Counted from the stretch's first letter, positions 1 through 7,695 are shown. The stretch is 11,244 nt of DNA from Parvularculaceae bacterium UBA4496 (GCA_002388885.1 DGNI01000086.1:1-11244), one strand, 5' to 3'. The notes: generated by a model not told the origin, from the letters alone. A program made the numbers and translations.

Positions 1-564
1 AACTTCGCCTTCGAATATTTTTGTGAGTTGCTCATCAAGACCGTAAAAAAACGGCGTACGCGTTGCAAAACCGGCGACAATGTCATGTCCAGTGACTGGT
101 GCGGCGCCGCGCGCGCATCGCGACTTTTTTTCCGCGCAATAAAAATTCAGCCCCGCTGCATAGGCCTCCGCCACGGCGCGCGTTTCCGGCGCCAATTCCG
201 TTTCGTAGCGCGCTTCAATCTCATCCATGGCGCCCATAGCCTGAACGAGATAATCGGTAACGGCGCTGTCTTTGCCCGCGTGCTGCGCCAGCGTTCCGCG
301 CGCGAAGAACAGCACTTCCTCAATGGTCCGCCAGTCGTCTTCCGCATGGGCGTAGGCGAGCCCGAACGCCACATCTGCGTCGCGCGCGCCATAGATATGC
401 GGCACGCCGTAAGCGTCTCTAATGATGCGGGCGTCGTAGCTTCCCGCTGCTTTTATTGCGGCTGATGCGTCGAACCGGGCGGGCTCCGGCGTTTTCAGAT
501 AGAAAACGCCCGCGATGGCGGCGACAAAGATCGCAACGATGACCCAGCGGATAAATATTCTCAT
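1..564 (-). CDS. Penicillin acylase family protein (peptidase S45), N-terminal part
   Basis: The reading frame opens at an ATG at 564 and stays open for 188 codons to the left edge, so the gene is cut by the window. A purine-rich stretch (AAGGGG) lies 8 nt before the ATG. Residues 6-23 form one hydrophobic segment, a signal peptide or membrane anchor for a periplasmic enzyme. Residues about 49-75 read RDAYGVPHIYGARDADVAFG followed by LAYAHAEDDW, which is the hallmark N-terminal (alpha-subunit) signature of Ntn-hydrolase acylases of family S45 (penicillin G acylase, cephalosporin acylase, AHL acylase PvdQ). Known members are precursors of roughly 700-800 residues that cleave themselves before a catalytic Ser at the start of the beta subunit. 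That Ser lies outside the window, so catalytic competence and substrate (beta-lactam side chain, acyl-homoserine lactone or other amide) cannot be judged. It is divergent from the alkaline phosphatase at 679. Confidence 0.88.
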   Translation of the reverse strand, partial: MRIFIRWVIVAIFVAAIAGVFYLKTPEPARFDASAAIKAAGSYDARIIRDAYGVPHIYGARDADVAFGLAYAHAEDDWRTIEEVLFFARGTLAQHAGKDSAVTDYLVQAMGAMDEIEARYETELAPETRAVAEAYAAGLNFYCAEKKSRCARGAAPVTGHDIVAGFATRTPFFYGLDEQLTKIFEGEV

Positions 565-606
565 CTTTCCAGCCCCTTAGCCCGGTATCTTCTTATGTTG
601 TGCGGA

Positions 607-621
607 CATGACAATGTCATG
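607..621. promoter_or_regulatory. 15-bp perfect palindrome between divergent genes
   Basis: The arms CATGACA and TGTCATG are exact reverse complements around a single central A, in the middle of the 114-bp gap between the divergent acylase (start 564) and alkaline phosphatase (start 679) genes. The odd-length symmetric form and the position fit an operator for a dimeric regulator acting on one or both genes. No regulator gene lies nearby to name a candidate. The right arm resembles half of a Pho box, but a second correctly spaced half is absent. Confidence 0.4.
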
Positions 622-678
622 GTTTTCATGAAAGAAACCAGCTTGTAGAACATATCGTCTGTCAATGAAGGGGTCCAA

Positions 679-2220
679 ATGTCCAGATATTTCCTCGCCG
701 CGGCCGGCGCATCCCTCATCGCTTCCTGCGCCAGCAACGGCGTTGCCGACCGCCCGTTAACAAAAGCATCGGGCGATTACTGGTTCGACGGCGCACAGGC
801 GACGCTCGCCGACCGTAAGGCGCTGCAGGCGAACAAAGGCCCGGCGAAGAATGTGATCCTGTTCGTGGCCGACGGGATGGACCCGACCACCGTCGCTGCG
901 GCGCGCATTTATGACGGACAGACACGCGGCGAGGACGGCGAAGAGAATCTGCTCTCCTTCGAACGCTTTCCTGCGCTCGCCATGTCGAAGACATACAACA
1001 CCGACACGCAGACGCCGGACTCCGCCGGCACCATGTCGGCGATGACCACCGGTTATAAAACGAAGGCCGCTATCATCGCCCTCGACAATACGGTGAAGGA
1101 ACGCGGCGACTGCGCATCGGCGTTAAAGGCAAAGGCCGCGACCTTTATTGAAAAAGCCGAACAGGCGGGTCTTTCCACGGGCGTTGTTTCAACGGCGCGG
1201 CTTACCCATGCAACGCCAGCAGCGAATTACGCCCATGCGCCCGACCGCGACTGGGAAAGCGATGCGAAAGTTCCCGCCGGTGCGGCGCAGCTTGGGTGCA
1301 AAGACATCGCCAGTCAGTTGATCGATTTCAGTTACGGCGACGGCGTCGACCTCGCCATGGGCGGCGGGCGCACGAACTTCATTCCTGAAACTGTTGCCGA
1401 CCCGGAAAACACAAATTTAAAAGGCATGCGCAAGGATGGGCGGAATCTTGTGGATGAATGGAAGGCGAAATCTTCCGCTCATTCGTTTGTCTGGAACAAG
1501 GCGCAATTCGATGCTGTTGACCCGGCGACAGACCCGCGCGTGCTCGGCCTGTTTGAACCATCACATATGCAATACGAAGCGGACCGCAAAACGGGAAGCG
1601 ACGGCGAGCCCTCACTTGAGGAAATGACCCGCAAGGCGATTGAAATTCTTTCGCGTAATGAAAAAGGATTTGTCCTTGTCGTCGAAGCGGGCCGTGTCGA
1701 TCACGCCCACCATGACGGAAACGCCGCCCGCGCGCTGCACGACGCGCAGGAGTTTTCGCAGGCGATTGCTGCTGCGCGTTCCATGACAGACGAAAAGGAT
1801 ACGCTGATCATCGCGACCGCCGATCATGGGCACACGCTGACCTTCGCCGGCTATCCGCTGAAAGGGAATAATATTCTCGGCGTTGCGACGACCGTTGCGA
1901 AATACGACTTCGCCGGCGATGGCATTGCCCGCGCTGCAGACGGCAAGAAATACACGACGCTAGGCTACGCCAACGGACCTGGCGCCGTGTTCAAAAAGGG
2001 CGCCGACCTTTCCGACGGGCGCCCTGAGCCGACCAACGCAGAAGCAACGGAACTCGATTTTAAACAGCCGTCACTGGTGCCCATGGGCGATGAAACCCAT
2101 GGCGGACAGGATGTGACGATCTACGCCTCAGGTCCGAACGCCTATCTTTTCAGCGGCGTGGTAGAACAGAATTACATCTTCCACGTGATAGTGGATGCGT
2201 TAGGGCTTGGCTCTCGTTAG
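679..2220 (+). CDS. Alkaline phosphatase, lipoprotein type
   Basis: This 513-residue protein hydrolyses phosphomonoesters at the cell surface or in the periplasm, releasing phosphate. The N-terminus carries a short hydrophobic signal ending in IAS-C17, a lipobox, so the enzyme is probably membrane anchored rather than soluble as E. coli PhoA is. All family landmarks are present: the metal-binding VADGMD (D65), TPDSAGT with the phosphorylated Ser115, TARLTHATPAA (H177, T179), GGGRTNF (228-234), VEAGRVDHAHHDG (E336, D341, H345), TADHGH (D382, H383) and ETHGGQD (H474). These supply the two-zinc/one-magnesium centre of the PhoA family. A ribosome-binding site GAAGGGG lies a few bases upstream of the ATG. 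The gene is convergent with the lipoprotein ending at 2234. Phosphate-starvation control would be expected from the family, but no convincing Pho box was seen. I leave the symbol empty because the sequence shows the family, not the specific phoA orthologue. Confidence 0.95.
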   Translation: MSRYFLAAAGASLIASCASNGVADRPLTKASGDYWFDGAQATLADRKALQANKGPAKNVILFVADGMDPTTVAAARIYDGQTRGEDGEENLLSFERFPALAMSKTYNTDTQTPDSAGTMSAMTTGYKTKAAIIALDNTVKERGDCASALKAKAATFIEKAEQAGLSTGVVSTARLTHATPAANYAHAPDRDWESDAKVPAGAAQLGCKDIASQLIDFSYGDGVDLAMGGGRTNFIPETVADPENTNLKGMRKDGRNLVDEWKAKSSAHSFVWNKAQFDAVDPATDPRVLGLFEPSHMQYEADRKTGSDGEPSLEEMTRKAIEILSRNEKGFVLVVEAGRVDHAHHDGNAARALHDAQEFSQAIAAARSMTDEKDTLIIATADHGHTLTFAGYPLKGNNILGVATTVAKYDFAGDGIARAADGKKYTTLGYANGPGAVFKKGADLSDGRPEPTNAEATELDFKQPSLVPMGDETHGGQDVTIYASGPNAYLFSGVVEQNYIFHVIVDALGLGSR

Positions 2221-2229
2221 TCGCCAAGC
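2205..2229. terminator. Possible bidirectional terminator hairpin
   Basis: GCTTGGC (2205-2211) and GCCAAGC (2223-2229) are exact reverse complements around an 11-nt loop. The hairpin covers the stop codon of the alkaline phosphatase and the short gap to the convergent lipoprotein gene, where a shared terminator would be expected. There is no clean run of T on either side, so the call is weak. Confidence 0.35.
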
Positions 2230-2233
2230 TTCG

Positions 2234-2866
2234 CTAATTTACGCTGTTTTGGCTTGTACGCCATCGGCGCAGCAGTTCTACCCATTTTCCCGCGGATTCG
2301 CGAGAATACTGAATTCGTCCTTGCGGATAGATTTCTGCAAGCGTCTCAGGCGCATGCCGTTCCGCCCACGACACGGCGGGGGCCAATGCGCGCTGCACAG
2401 TTTCCGGGTCGGTGCTCGCCGCCCCTGCTTGTTTGTAGACGATACTTTGTATGCGGGCGTCTGCGTTGATGGCAAACGTCATTTCAGCCTCAATCAGCGG
2501 CAATTCCAGTAGATCAAGAAAATCGTTGGTTTCCGTAAGTGCAATCGTCACCGTAGCGTCAGACGCCGACAATCGTTCAAAAGAAAATCGCCCCTTAGCG
2601 CCAACATCCCAGCCCAAAGCCGAAATGATCTGCTCCTTGTTCATGGCGATGTCGGCGCCGGCGAAAGTCATAACGACATCATCGGCGAGATGCTCTGACG
2701 CCGCCTCAAGATCGTGATGCTGAAGATCGCTGAGATACGCCTCCACGTGCTGAACCGCGGCTTGCTCTGCTTGCACCATTGGCGCCTCCGATTTCTGGCA
2801 GGCCTGAAGGGCGATGAAACCAAAAAGGACTGCTGTGTATCGTAAAGAACCAGTCCGCTGAGCCAT
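2234..2866 (-). CDS. NTF2/SnoaL-like lipoprotein, function unknown
   Basis: I start this 210-residue protein at the ATG at 2866 because that ATG shares its A with the TGA of ilvE (TGATG), the usual form of translational coupling. A start nine codons upstream is possible but lies inside ilvE and would put charged residues and a Cys in front of the signal. Residues 9-22 are hydrophobic and end in LQA-C23, a lipobox, so it is a probable outer-membrane or periplasmic lipoprotein. Residues about 30-140 (VEAYLSDLQHHDLEAASEHL, then DDVVMTFAG, then a beta-rich stretch with TVTIALTETNDF and EAEMTFAINADARIQSIVY) have the helix-then-curved-sheet pattern of the NTF2-like/SnoaL fold, which commonly binds small hydrophobic ligands. 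The C-terminal 60 residues are helical and basic. No catalytic assignment is possible. Confidence 0.82.
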   Translation of the reverse strand: MAQRTGSLRYTAVLFGFIALQACQKSEAPMVQAEQAAVQHVEAYLSDLQHHDLEAASEHLADDVVMTFAGADIAMNKEQIISALGWDVGAKGRFSFERLSASDATVTIALTETNDFLDLLELPLIEAEMTFAINADARIQSIVYKQAGAASTDPETVQRALAPAVSWAERHAPETLAEIYPQGRIQYSRESAGKWVELLRRWRTSQNSVN

Positions 2867-3792
2867 CAAGCAACCGGGTCGAGCCAGCCCCATTCGTCAT
2901 CGGTCTCGCCGGAGAAGATGCCGAAGAACATGTCCTGGATTTGCGATGTCGCCGGACGGTTGCCTTTGCCCACCGGCAGCCTGTCGACCGAACGCACAGG
3001 CGTAATTTCCGCCGCAGTGCCAGTGAGAAAAATTTCGTCCGCCGCGTAAAGCATCTCGCGCGGGATCGACTGTTCTACGACTTCGTATCCGGCTTTTTTG
3101 GCCAGCGTCATTACCGTGTCGCGGGTGATGCCGGAAAGGATCGAAGACGCAGCCGGGGGCGTAATGATGCGACCGTTCAATACGACGAAAAGGTTTTCAC
3201 CGGCGCCCTCGGAGACGGTGCCGTCATGGGCAAGACCGATCCCTTCCTCAAAACCCGCATCCCGCGCTTCCATGCCGATCAGGCGGCTTGAAAGATAATT
3301 GCCGCCTGCTTTTACGCCTGCGGGTACGGTGCCCGGCGCATTCCTGCGCCAGCTCGAAACCGAGACGTCGATCCCGTTGGTCAGCCCGTCATCGCCAAGA
3401 TAGGCGCCCCAGGCGAAGGCGGCGACGGCGAGTTCCGATTTCACTTTTTGCGAGTAAGGCCCCATCTCGCCATAGCCGAGATACGCAACTGGGCGGATAT
3501 AGGCAGACTCAAGACCGTTTTCGCGCACCACATCCTTGCAGACCTGCATGATCTGATCGACGGAATATTTCGACATGTCGATGCGATAAACGCGGGCGGA
3601 AAAGAACAACCGCTCAATATGTTCGCGGTTCCGGAACACACACACGCCCTTATGCTTGGTGTTGTACGCGCGCATGCCCTCGAACACCGACGATCCGTAA
3701 TGGATCGCGTGGGTCAGCACATGCGTCGTCGCCTCGGCCCAGGGGATCATCTCGCCGTTGCGCCAGATATATTTGGCTTCCTGGATAGGCAT
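2866..3792 (-). CDS. ilvE: Branched-chain amino acid aminotransferase
   Basis: This 308-residue enzyme is a cytoplasmic PLP-dependent class IV aminotransferase. It interconverts valine, leucine and isoleucine with their 2-oxo acids using glutamate/2-oxoglutarate. Landmarks are THAIHYGSSVFEGMRAY (residues 27-43), AYIRPVAYLGYGEMG (97-111), the PLP lysine K161 in VKAGGNYLSS, SEGAGENLF just after it, and LTGTAAEITPVRSVDR near the C-terminus. Length matches E. coli IlvE (309). The ATG at 3792 is chosen because it gives the conserved N-terminus (MPIQEAKYIWRNGEMIPW) and has AAAAAGGA a few bases upstream; the frame stays open 31 codons further upstream without resemblance to the family. The stop overlaps the start of the downstream lipoprotein gene by one base. 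It is divergent from mazG. Confidence 0.96.
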   Translation of the reverse strand: MPIQEAKYIWRNGEMIPWAEATTHVLTHAIHYGSSVFEGMRAYNTKHKGVCVFRNREHIERLFFSARVYRIDMSKYSVDQIMQVCKDVVRENGLESAYIRPVAYLGYGEMGPYSQKVKSELAVAAFAWGAYLGDDGLTNGIDVSVSSWRRNAPGTVPAGVKAGGNYLSSRLIGMEARDAGFEEGIGLAHDGTVSEGAGENLFVVLNGRIITPPAASSILSGITRDTVMTLAKKAGYEVVEQSIPREMLYAADEIFLTGTAAEITPVRSVDRLPVGKGNRPATSQIQDMFFGIFSGETDDEWGWLDPVA

Positions 3793-3851
3793 CGCGTTAT
3801 TCCTTTTTCCTGCCGTTTCCTCGTGAAGTATTTGCAACTGAATGGCGGAGG

Positions 3852-3867
3852 GCAAACGCAAATGCAA
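3852..3867. repeat. Three GCAA motifs at 6-bp spacing upstream of ilvE
   Basis: GCAA occurs at 3852, 3858 and 3864 in perfect 6-bp register (TTGC on the ilvE strand), about 60-75 bp upstream of the ilvE start and in the ilvE-mazG divergent gap. It may be part of the ilvE promoter region or a regulator contact site. It is short enough to be chance. Confidence 0.2.
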
Positions 3868-3958
3868 GCCTGAGGGCGTTTCCACTTCGCCTCCCGGTGG
3901 TCTTTAGCCGGATAACGCTTTAAGTCTCCCGAAAATGAAAGAAACCGCTGGACATTTC

Positions 3959-4747
3959 ATGACTGAAGACACCCGAAACATCACCGCGCTCCTCGACGTC
4001 ATGGCGCGGCTGCGCTCGCCCGACGGCGGATGCCCGTGGGATCTCGAACAGAACTTCCGCACCATCGCGCCATACACGGTCGAGGAAGCCTACGAAGTCG
4101 CAGACGCTATCGAGCGTGGCGACATGGGGGCGCTGAAAGACGAACTCGGTGACCTGCTGTTTCAAACAGTGTTCCACGCGCAGATGGCGAAAGAACTCGG
4201 CCTTTTCAGCTTTGAAGACGTGACCGAGGCGATCACGGATAAGATGATCCGGCGTCACCCGCATGTCTTCGGCGATGAGATAATGCGCAGCGCAGAAGAA
4301 CAGACGGACGCATGGGAAGCGCAGAAAGCAAGAGAGCGGGCGGAAAAAGGCGCCGACAGTTTGCTGGACGACGTGCCCGCCGGCCTGCCGGGGCTGACGC
4401 GTGCGGTGAAGCTGCAAAAACGTGCGGCGCGGGTCGGCTTTGACTGGACTGACGCGAAGGACGTGCTCGCAAAAATCGCCGAGGAAACCGGAGAGTTGCA
4501 CGAAGCGATGGAATCAAAAGACCGTGATCACATCGAAGAAGAATATGGCGATCTTCTTTTTGCCCTCGCCAACATATCACGCCATCTCGACATCGACCCT
4601 GAAAGCGCGCTGCGCCGCGCCAATGCAAAATTCATCCGCCGCTTCGGTCATATCGAGAAAACCTTCGCGGCGCGCGGGAAAAGCCTCGCCGATGCGAGCC
4701 TTGATGAGATGGAAACAGTCTGGAGCGAGGCGAAGAAACTCGATTAG
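3959..4747 (+). CDS. mazG: Nucleoside triphosphate pyrophosphohydrolase MazG
   Basis: MazG cleaves nucleoside triphosphates to monophosphates and pyrophosphate, removing aberrant or damaged dNTPs, and in E. coli also tunes the stringent response. From the ATG at 3959 the protein has 262 residues, near E. coli MazG length, with two tandem all-alpha MazG domains. The first runs from MARLRSPDGGCPWD (15-28) through APYTVEEAYEVADAIE and DELGDLLFQ, with acidic metal ligands around E42, E43, E46, E62 and D65. The second runs from about 155 (GFDWTDAKDVL), then EETGELHEAM and EEEYGDLLFALAN (E175, E176, E193-195, D198). RRHPHVFGD (98-106) links them. An in-frame ATG at 3935 would add eight residues; I prefer 3959 because it gives the family N-terminus, although neither start has a strong ribosome-binding site. 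The next gene follows after 27 bp. Confidence 0.93.
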   Translation: MTEDTRNITALLDVMARLRSPDGGCPWDLEQNFRTIAPYTVEEAYEVADAIERGDMGALKDELGDLLFQTVFHAQMAKELGLFSFEDVTEAITDKMIRRHPHVFGDEIMRSAEEQTDAWEAQKARERAEKGADSLLDDVPAGLPGLTRAVKLQKRAARVGFDWTDAKDVLAKIAEETGELHEAMESKDRDHIEEEYGDLLFALANISRHLDIDPESALRRANAKFIRRFGHIEKTFAARGKSLADASLDEMETVWSEAKKLD

Positions 4748-4774
4748 CATCAGCGCTATGCATAGGAGCGATGT

Positions 4775-5641
4775 ATGAGACGGTCGATCACTGCTGCAAT
4801 AAGCATCCTCATTTGCGCTAGTAGTTGCACGCCCTCGCCAGACGGAATAATTTTCAGAACTGATGACGCAGTCTATCCTGGCGCCTGGTCGAAAGACGGA
4901 AATAGTTTTTTCGCAACGCTTAATTCCGGAGACCGGTGGCGCGTCATCGAAATTGACGTTTCGTCCGGCGATAAGCGTGATGTTCCGACAGGATTAAATG
5001 GCGCCGGCGTTTCGGATGTTCGCGAAGATCTTCTGTTACTCGAATCGAACGATTCCGGCGATTATGATATTTATATTTTTAACCTGTTAAACCAATCCTT
5101 GCAAAGAGTAACTCGACAAGGTTCTGATGAATGGCATCCGTCGTTTTCAAATGATGGCCGTACTCTTATTTTTGATTCCGCAACTGATGCAGGCATTGAT
5201 ATTTATTCACACGATCTTGATACTGGTGAATCTAAGCGTCTCACGACACGTGCTGCTTCCGAACAGGCCGGGCGGTTATCGCCTGACGGAAAAGCCCTGG
5301 CGTTCCATCGCCAAACGGGCGAAGGAAATTACGATATTTTTCAACTGAATTTATCAGCAAACACAGAAGCGCAGATAACGACCAGCGAAGCGGACGACAG
5401 TTATCCGCAATGGACGCCGGATGGGACTCAAATCATTTTTTCTTCAAACCGCACGGGCAATTTTGATCTGTTTGTGGTTTGCGTTTCCAGCGGCAAGATC
5501 GTTAACCTCACAAACAGCGGCGCCGACGAACGATACCCTAAGCTTTCCCACGACGGAGGCCGCATCGCATATCAAATTGCGGAAGAAACCGGAACACGCA
5601 TAGAGGCAATACCTATGACGGATACGCTGCGCTGTGATTAG
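4775..5641 (+). CDS. TolB-like beta-propeller (PD40 repeat) lipoprotein
   Basis: This 288-residue protein has an N-terminal hydrophobic signal with a lipobox-like ASS-C18, so it is probably a periplasmic lipoprotein. AGGAG lies 6 nt before the ATG. About six repeated blades with the PD40/WD40-like pattern 'P-x-W/F-S-x-D-G-x-x-I-x-F' are visible: YPGAWSKDGNSFFA (34-47), a degenerate blade at 78-90, HPSFSNDGRTLIFDS (121-135), QAGRLSPDGKALAFHR (165-179), YPQWTPDGTQIIFSSNRTGNFDLF (210-233) and YPKLSHDGGRIAYQ (254-267). This resembles the propeller of TolB and of DPP-IV/acyl-peptidase enzymes, but there is no TolB N-terminal domain and no hydrolase domain. A binding or scaffolding role in the envelope is an inference. 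The gene uses clearly more A+T and AT-ending codons than its neighbours (for example around 5050-5230), which may mark recent acquisition or weak expression. Confidence 0.8.
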   Translation: MRRSITAAISILICASSCTPSPDGIIFRTDDAVYPGAWSKDGNSFFATLNSGDRWRVIEIDVSSGDKRDVPTGLNGAGVSDVREDLLLLESNDSGDYDIYIFNLLNQSLQRVTRQGSDEWHPSFSNDGRTLIFDSATDAGIDIYSHDLDTGESKRLTTRAASEQAGRLSPDGKALAFHRQTGEGNYDIFQLNLSANTEAQITTSEADDSYPQWTPDGTQIIFSSNRTGNFDLFVVCVSSGKIVNLTNSGADERYPKLSHDGGRIAYQIAEETGTRIEAIPMTDTLRCD

Positions 5642-5652
5642 CGCTGCGCAGC
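5626..5652 (+). terminator. Weak hairpin at the end of the beta-propeller gene
   Basis: GCTGCGC (5626-5632) and GCGCAGC (5646-5652) are exact reverse complements around a 13-nt loop that contains the stop codon. There is no T-tract after it, so it may be only a stabilising or Rho-assisting structure, or chance. Confidence 0.25.
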
Positions 5653-5789
5653 CCATCAGAGCCAAGGCCTGACACCATGATCGGAAATATTGCGGGTTGA
5701 CCGATGTTGGATCATTTGAGCTTCACAGCAATATAGAAATACTGCCTTCAAACTCCCGCGAGGCCGGGGCATATGTCACGGGAGTAATC

Positions 5790-5795
5790 TATAAT
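5790..5795 (+). promoter_or_regulatory. Consensus-like -10 hexamer upstream of cysK
   Basis: A perfect TATAAT lies 30 bp before the cysK ATG, in the 184-bp gap after the beta-propeller gene, where the promoter of the sulfur amino-acid cluster is expected. No good -35 hexamer is found 16-18 bp upstream, so this stays tentative. It could depend on an activator. Confidence 0.3.
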
Positions 5796-5825
5796 CGCCT
5801 GCCCGTTCGTCCCGGAGAACTCCGC

Positions 5826-6827
5826 ATGTCCGCCAGCCAGAATCTGATCGATCTCATCGGCAATACGCCGCTGATCAAGCTGAATCGCGCGTCAGAAGAA
5901 ACCGGCTGCACCATTCTCGGCAAGGCGGAGTTTCTCAATCCCGGCCAGTCGGTCAAGGATCGCGCCGCGCTCGGCATTATCCGTGACGCAGAACAATCGG
6001 GGGCGCTCAGGCCCGGCGGGGTCATTGTCGAGGGGACCGCGGGCAACACCGGCATCGGTCTCGCCATGGTCGGCGCGGCGCTCGGCTACAAAACAAAGAT
6101 CGTTATTCCCCGCACCCAGAGCGAAGAAAAAAAGATTGCCCTTCGCCTGCATGGCGCGGAACTGATTGAGGTCGATGCCGTGCCTTACGACAATCCCAAT
6201 AACTACGTGCATTACTCCCGCCGCCTTGCAGAAGAACTGAACGAAGCTGAACCGAACGGCGCCGTCTGGGCGAACCAGTTCGACAATGTGGCGAACCGCG
6301 ATTTTCACGTAGCGACGACGGGCGCCGAAATCTGGAAGCAGACCGATGGCGCCGTTGACGGTTTTACCTGTGCGGTTGGCACAGGCGGCACCCTCGCCGG
6401 TGTTTCAATCGCGCTGAAGGAACGCAAAATTAACGTCAAAACTGCTGTTTCAGATCCGGGCGGATCGAAAATTTTCAGTCTCATCAAATACGGAAAAGCC
6501 GAAACCGAGGGCGGCTCGATCACAGAAGGCATCGGCCAGGGGCGAATCACCGAGAATCTGAAAGACGCGCCGATTGATGACGGCTATCGCATTACAGACG
6601 CGGAAATGCTCGACGTGCTTTTCAAGCTTGTGATGGAGGAAGGCCTGTGTCTTGGCGGCTCATCGGGTATCAACGTCGCCGGCGCCGTGCGCATGGCCCG
6701 GGAACTTGGCCCCGGCCATACCATTGTGACAATGCTTTGCGATTACGGTCACCGCTATGCGTCGAAACTCTACAACCCGGCATTCCTGAAGGAAAAAGGC
6801 CTGCCCACGCCGTCATGGTTGCGCTAA
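5826..6827 (+). CDS. cysK: Cysteine synthase (O-acetylserine sulfhydrylase family)
   Basis: This is a 333-residue fold-type II PLP enzyme that makes L-cysteine from O-acetylserine and sulfide in the cytoplasm. Landmarks are LIGNTPLIKL (10-19), NPGQSVKDRAA with PLP lysine K44, EGTAGNTGIGLA (69-80) as the substrate/asparagine loop, AVGTGGTLAGV (183-193) binding the PLP phosphate, ITEGIGQG (232-239) and LGGSSGIN (276-283) with the serine near the pyridine nitrogen. I start at 5826 because GGAG stands 8 nt upstream and the family N-terminus begins there; the frame is open upstream to 5697 but that extension looks like leader DNA. The family also includes cystathionine beta-synthase; the absence of a CBS domain and the short length favour cysteine synthase. 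It heads a compact set with the sulfurtransferase (10-nt gap), acetyltransferase and cystathionine lyase genes. Confidence 0.92.
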   Translation: MSASQNLIDLIGNTPLIKLNRASEETGCTILGKAEFLNPGQSVKDRAALGIIRDAEQSGALRPGGVIVEGTAGNTGIGLAMVGAALGYKTKIVIPRTQSEEKKIALRLHGAELIEVDAVPYDNPNNYVHYSRRLAEELNEAEPNGAVWANQFDNVANRDFHVATTGAEIWKQTDGAVDGFTCAVGTGGTLAGVSIALKERKINVKTAVSDPGGSKIFSLIKYGKAETEGGSITEGIGQGRITENLKDAPIDDGYRITDAEMLDVLFKLVMEEGLCLGGSSGINVAGAVRMARELGPGHTIVTMLCDYGHRYASKLYNPAFLKEKGLPTPSWLR

Positions 6828-6837
6828 ACTCGGCTGC

Positions 6838-7695
6838 ATGACCTTCGGCCCCCTAGTCACCACTGAATGGCTACAAGACAACCTTGAGCGCCCAAGCCTG
6901 AAAATCATTGACGGTTCCTGGCGCATGCCGGGACAGGGTGACGCCATCGAAAATTATCGCGCGCAGCACATTCCCGGCGCCGTGTTTTTCGATATTGATG
7001 CAATTGCTGACAAGACGACCCACCTGCCGCATATGCTGCCGTCTGCAGAAGCGTTCGAAGCCGCCGTCGGCGCAATGGGAATTGGCGACGCCAACGATAT
7101 CGTCGTCTATGATGAAAAAGGCGTTTTTTCCGCAGCCCGCGTGTGGTGGACGTTCCGCGCCATGGGCCACGAAAATGTTGCGGTGCTGAATGGCGGCCTG
7201 CCGAAATGGCTGGCCGAAAAACGACCTATGACGAAGGAGCCCACGCCGATAGCACCCGCAACTTACCGCGCCATGCCGATCCCTGCCCTTTGCGCATCGC
7301 ATGAAGACGTTCGCCGCGTCATTGATGATAAAAACGCAATCATTGTAGATGCGCGCCCCGCCGACCGGTTTGAGGGCCGAGCGCGTGAGCCCCGCGCAGG
7401 GCTGAGGTCAGGGCATATGCCGGGCGCAAAGAACATACCCTATGATCGAGTCCTGACAGAAAATGGCGAAATGAAAGACCCTGACGCCATACGCGAAATC
7501 TTTAAAGGCGCTGGCGCTGATGATAGCATGCGCATCGTCACCACCTGCGGTTCAGGCGTCACCGCCGCCCTGCTGTCGCTCGCGCTTGAAGTGGCGGGGC
7601 TACAGGACTACGCGGTTTATGACGGTTCATGGTCCGAATGGGGAGATGAAAAACATGACAGCGCAGCGTACCCCGTTGTCATTGGCGAAAGTTGA
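6838..7695 (+). CDS. sseA: 3-mercaptopyruvate sulfurtransferase (two-rhodanese-domain)
   Basis: This 285-residue protein has two tandem rhodanese domains: an inactive N-terminal one (about 5-130; VLNGGLPKW 116-124 is its closing motif) and a catalytic C-terminal one (about 153-280). The active loop is TTCGSGVTAA with C237; CG(S/T)G(V/I)T marks 3-mercaptopyruvate sulfurtransferases, whereas thiosulfate:cyanide rhodaneses carry CRxGx[R/T]. It moves sulfane sulfur from 3-mercaptopyruvate, a cysteine transamination product, to acceptors such as thioredoxin or cyanide. SGHMPGAKNIPY (191-202) and YDGSWSEWG (261-269) are also typical. It starts 10 nt after cysK without a strong ribosome-binding site, suggesting coupled translation. 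Its last 41 nt overlap the next gene, and its stop lies in the first unit of a 15-bp tandem repeat that supplies two further in-frame TGA codons. Confidence 0.92.
   Translation: MTFGPLVTTEWLQDNLERPSLKIIDGSWRMPGQGDAIENYRAQHIPGAVFFDIDAIADKTTHLPHMLPSAEAFEAAVGAMGIGDANDIVVYDEKGVFSAARVWWTFRAMGHENVAVLNGGLPKWLAEKRPMTKEPTPIAPATYRAMPIPALCASHEDVRRVIDDKNAIIVDARPADRFEGRAREPRAGLRSGHMPGAKNIPYDRVLTENGEMKDPDAIREIFKGAGADDSMRIVTTCGSGVTAALLSLALEVAGLQDYAVYDGSWSEWGDEKHDSAAYPVVIGES

Noticed and set aside
28..465. Plus-strand 145-residue reading frame at the left edge
   Set aside because: It is the antisense shadow of the acylase gene, whose minus-strand frame shows clear family motifs.
614..631. Pho box upstream of the alkaline phosphatase
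   Set aside because: ATGTCAT at 614-620 matches one Pho-box half, but the second half at the required 11-bp period (625-631, TTCATGA) does not match; CTGTCAA at 659-665 also lacks a partner.
3448..3873. Plus-strand 141-residue reading frame opposite ilvE
   Set aside because: It lies entirely antisense to the well-supported ilvE region and resembles no protein I recognise.
5697..5825. N-terminal extension of cysteine synthase by 43 residues
   Set aside because: The frame is open but the extension has no family resemblance, and a good ribosome-binding site and the family N-terminus are found at 5826.
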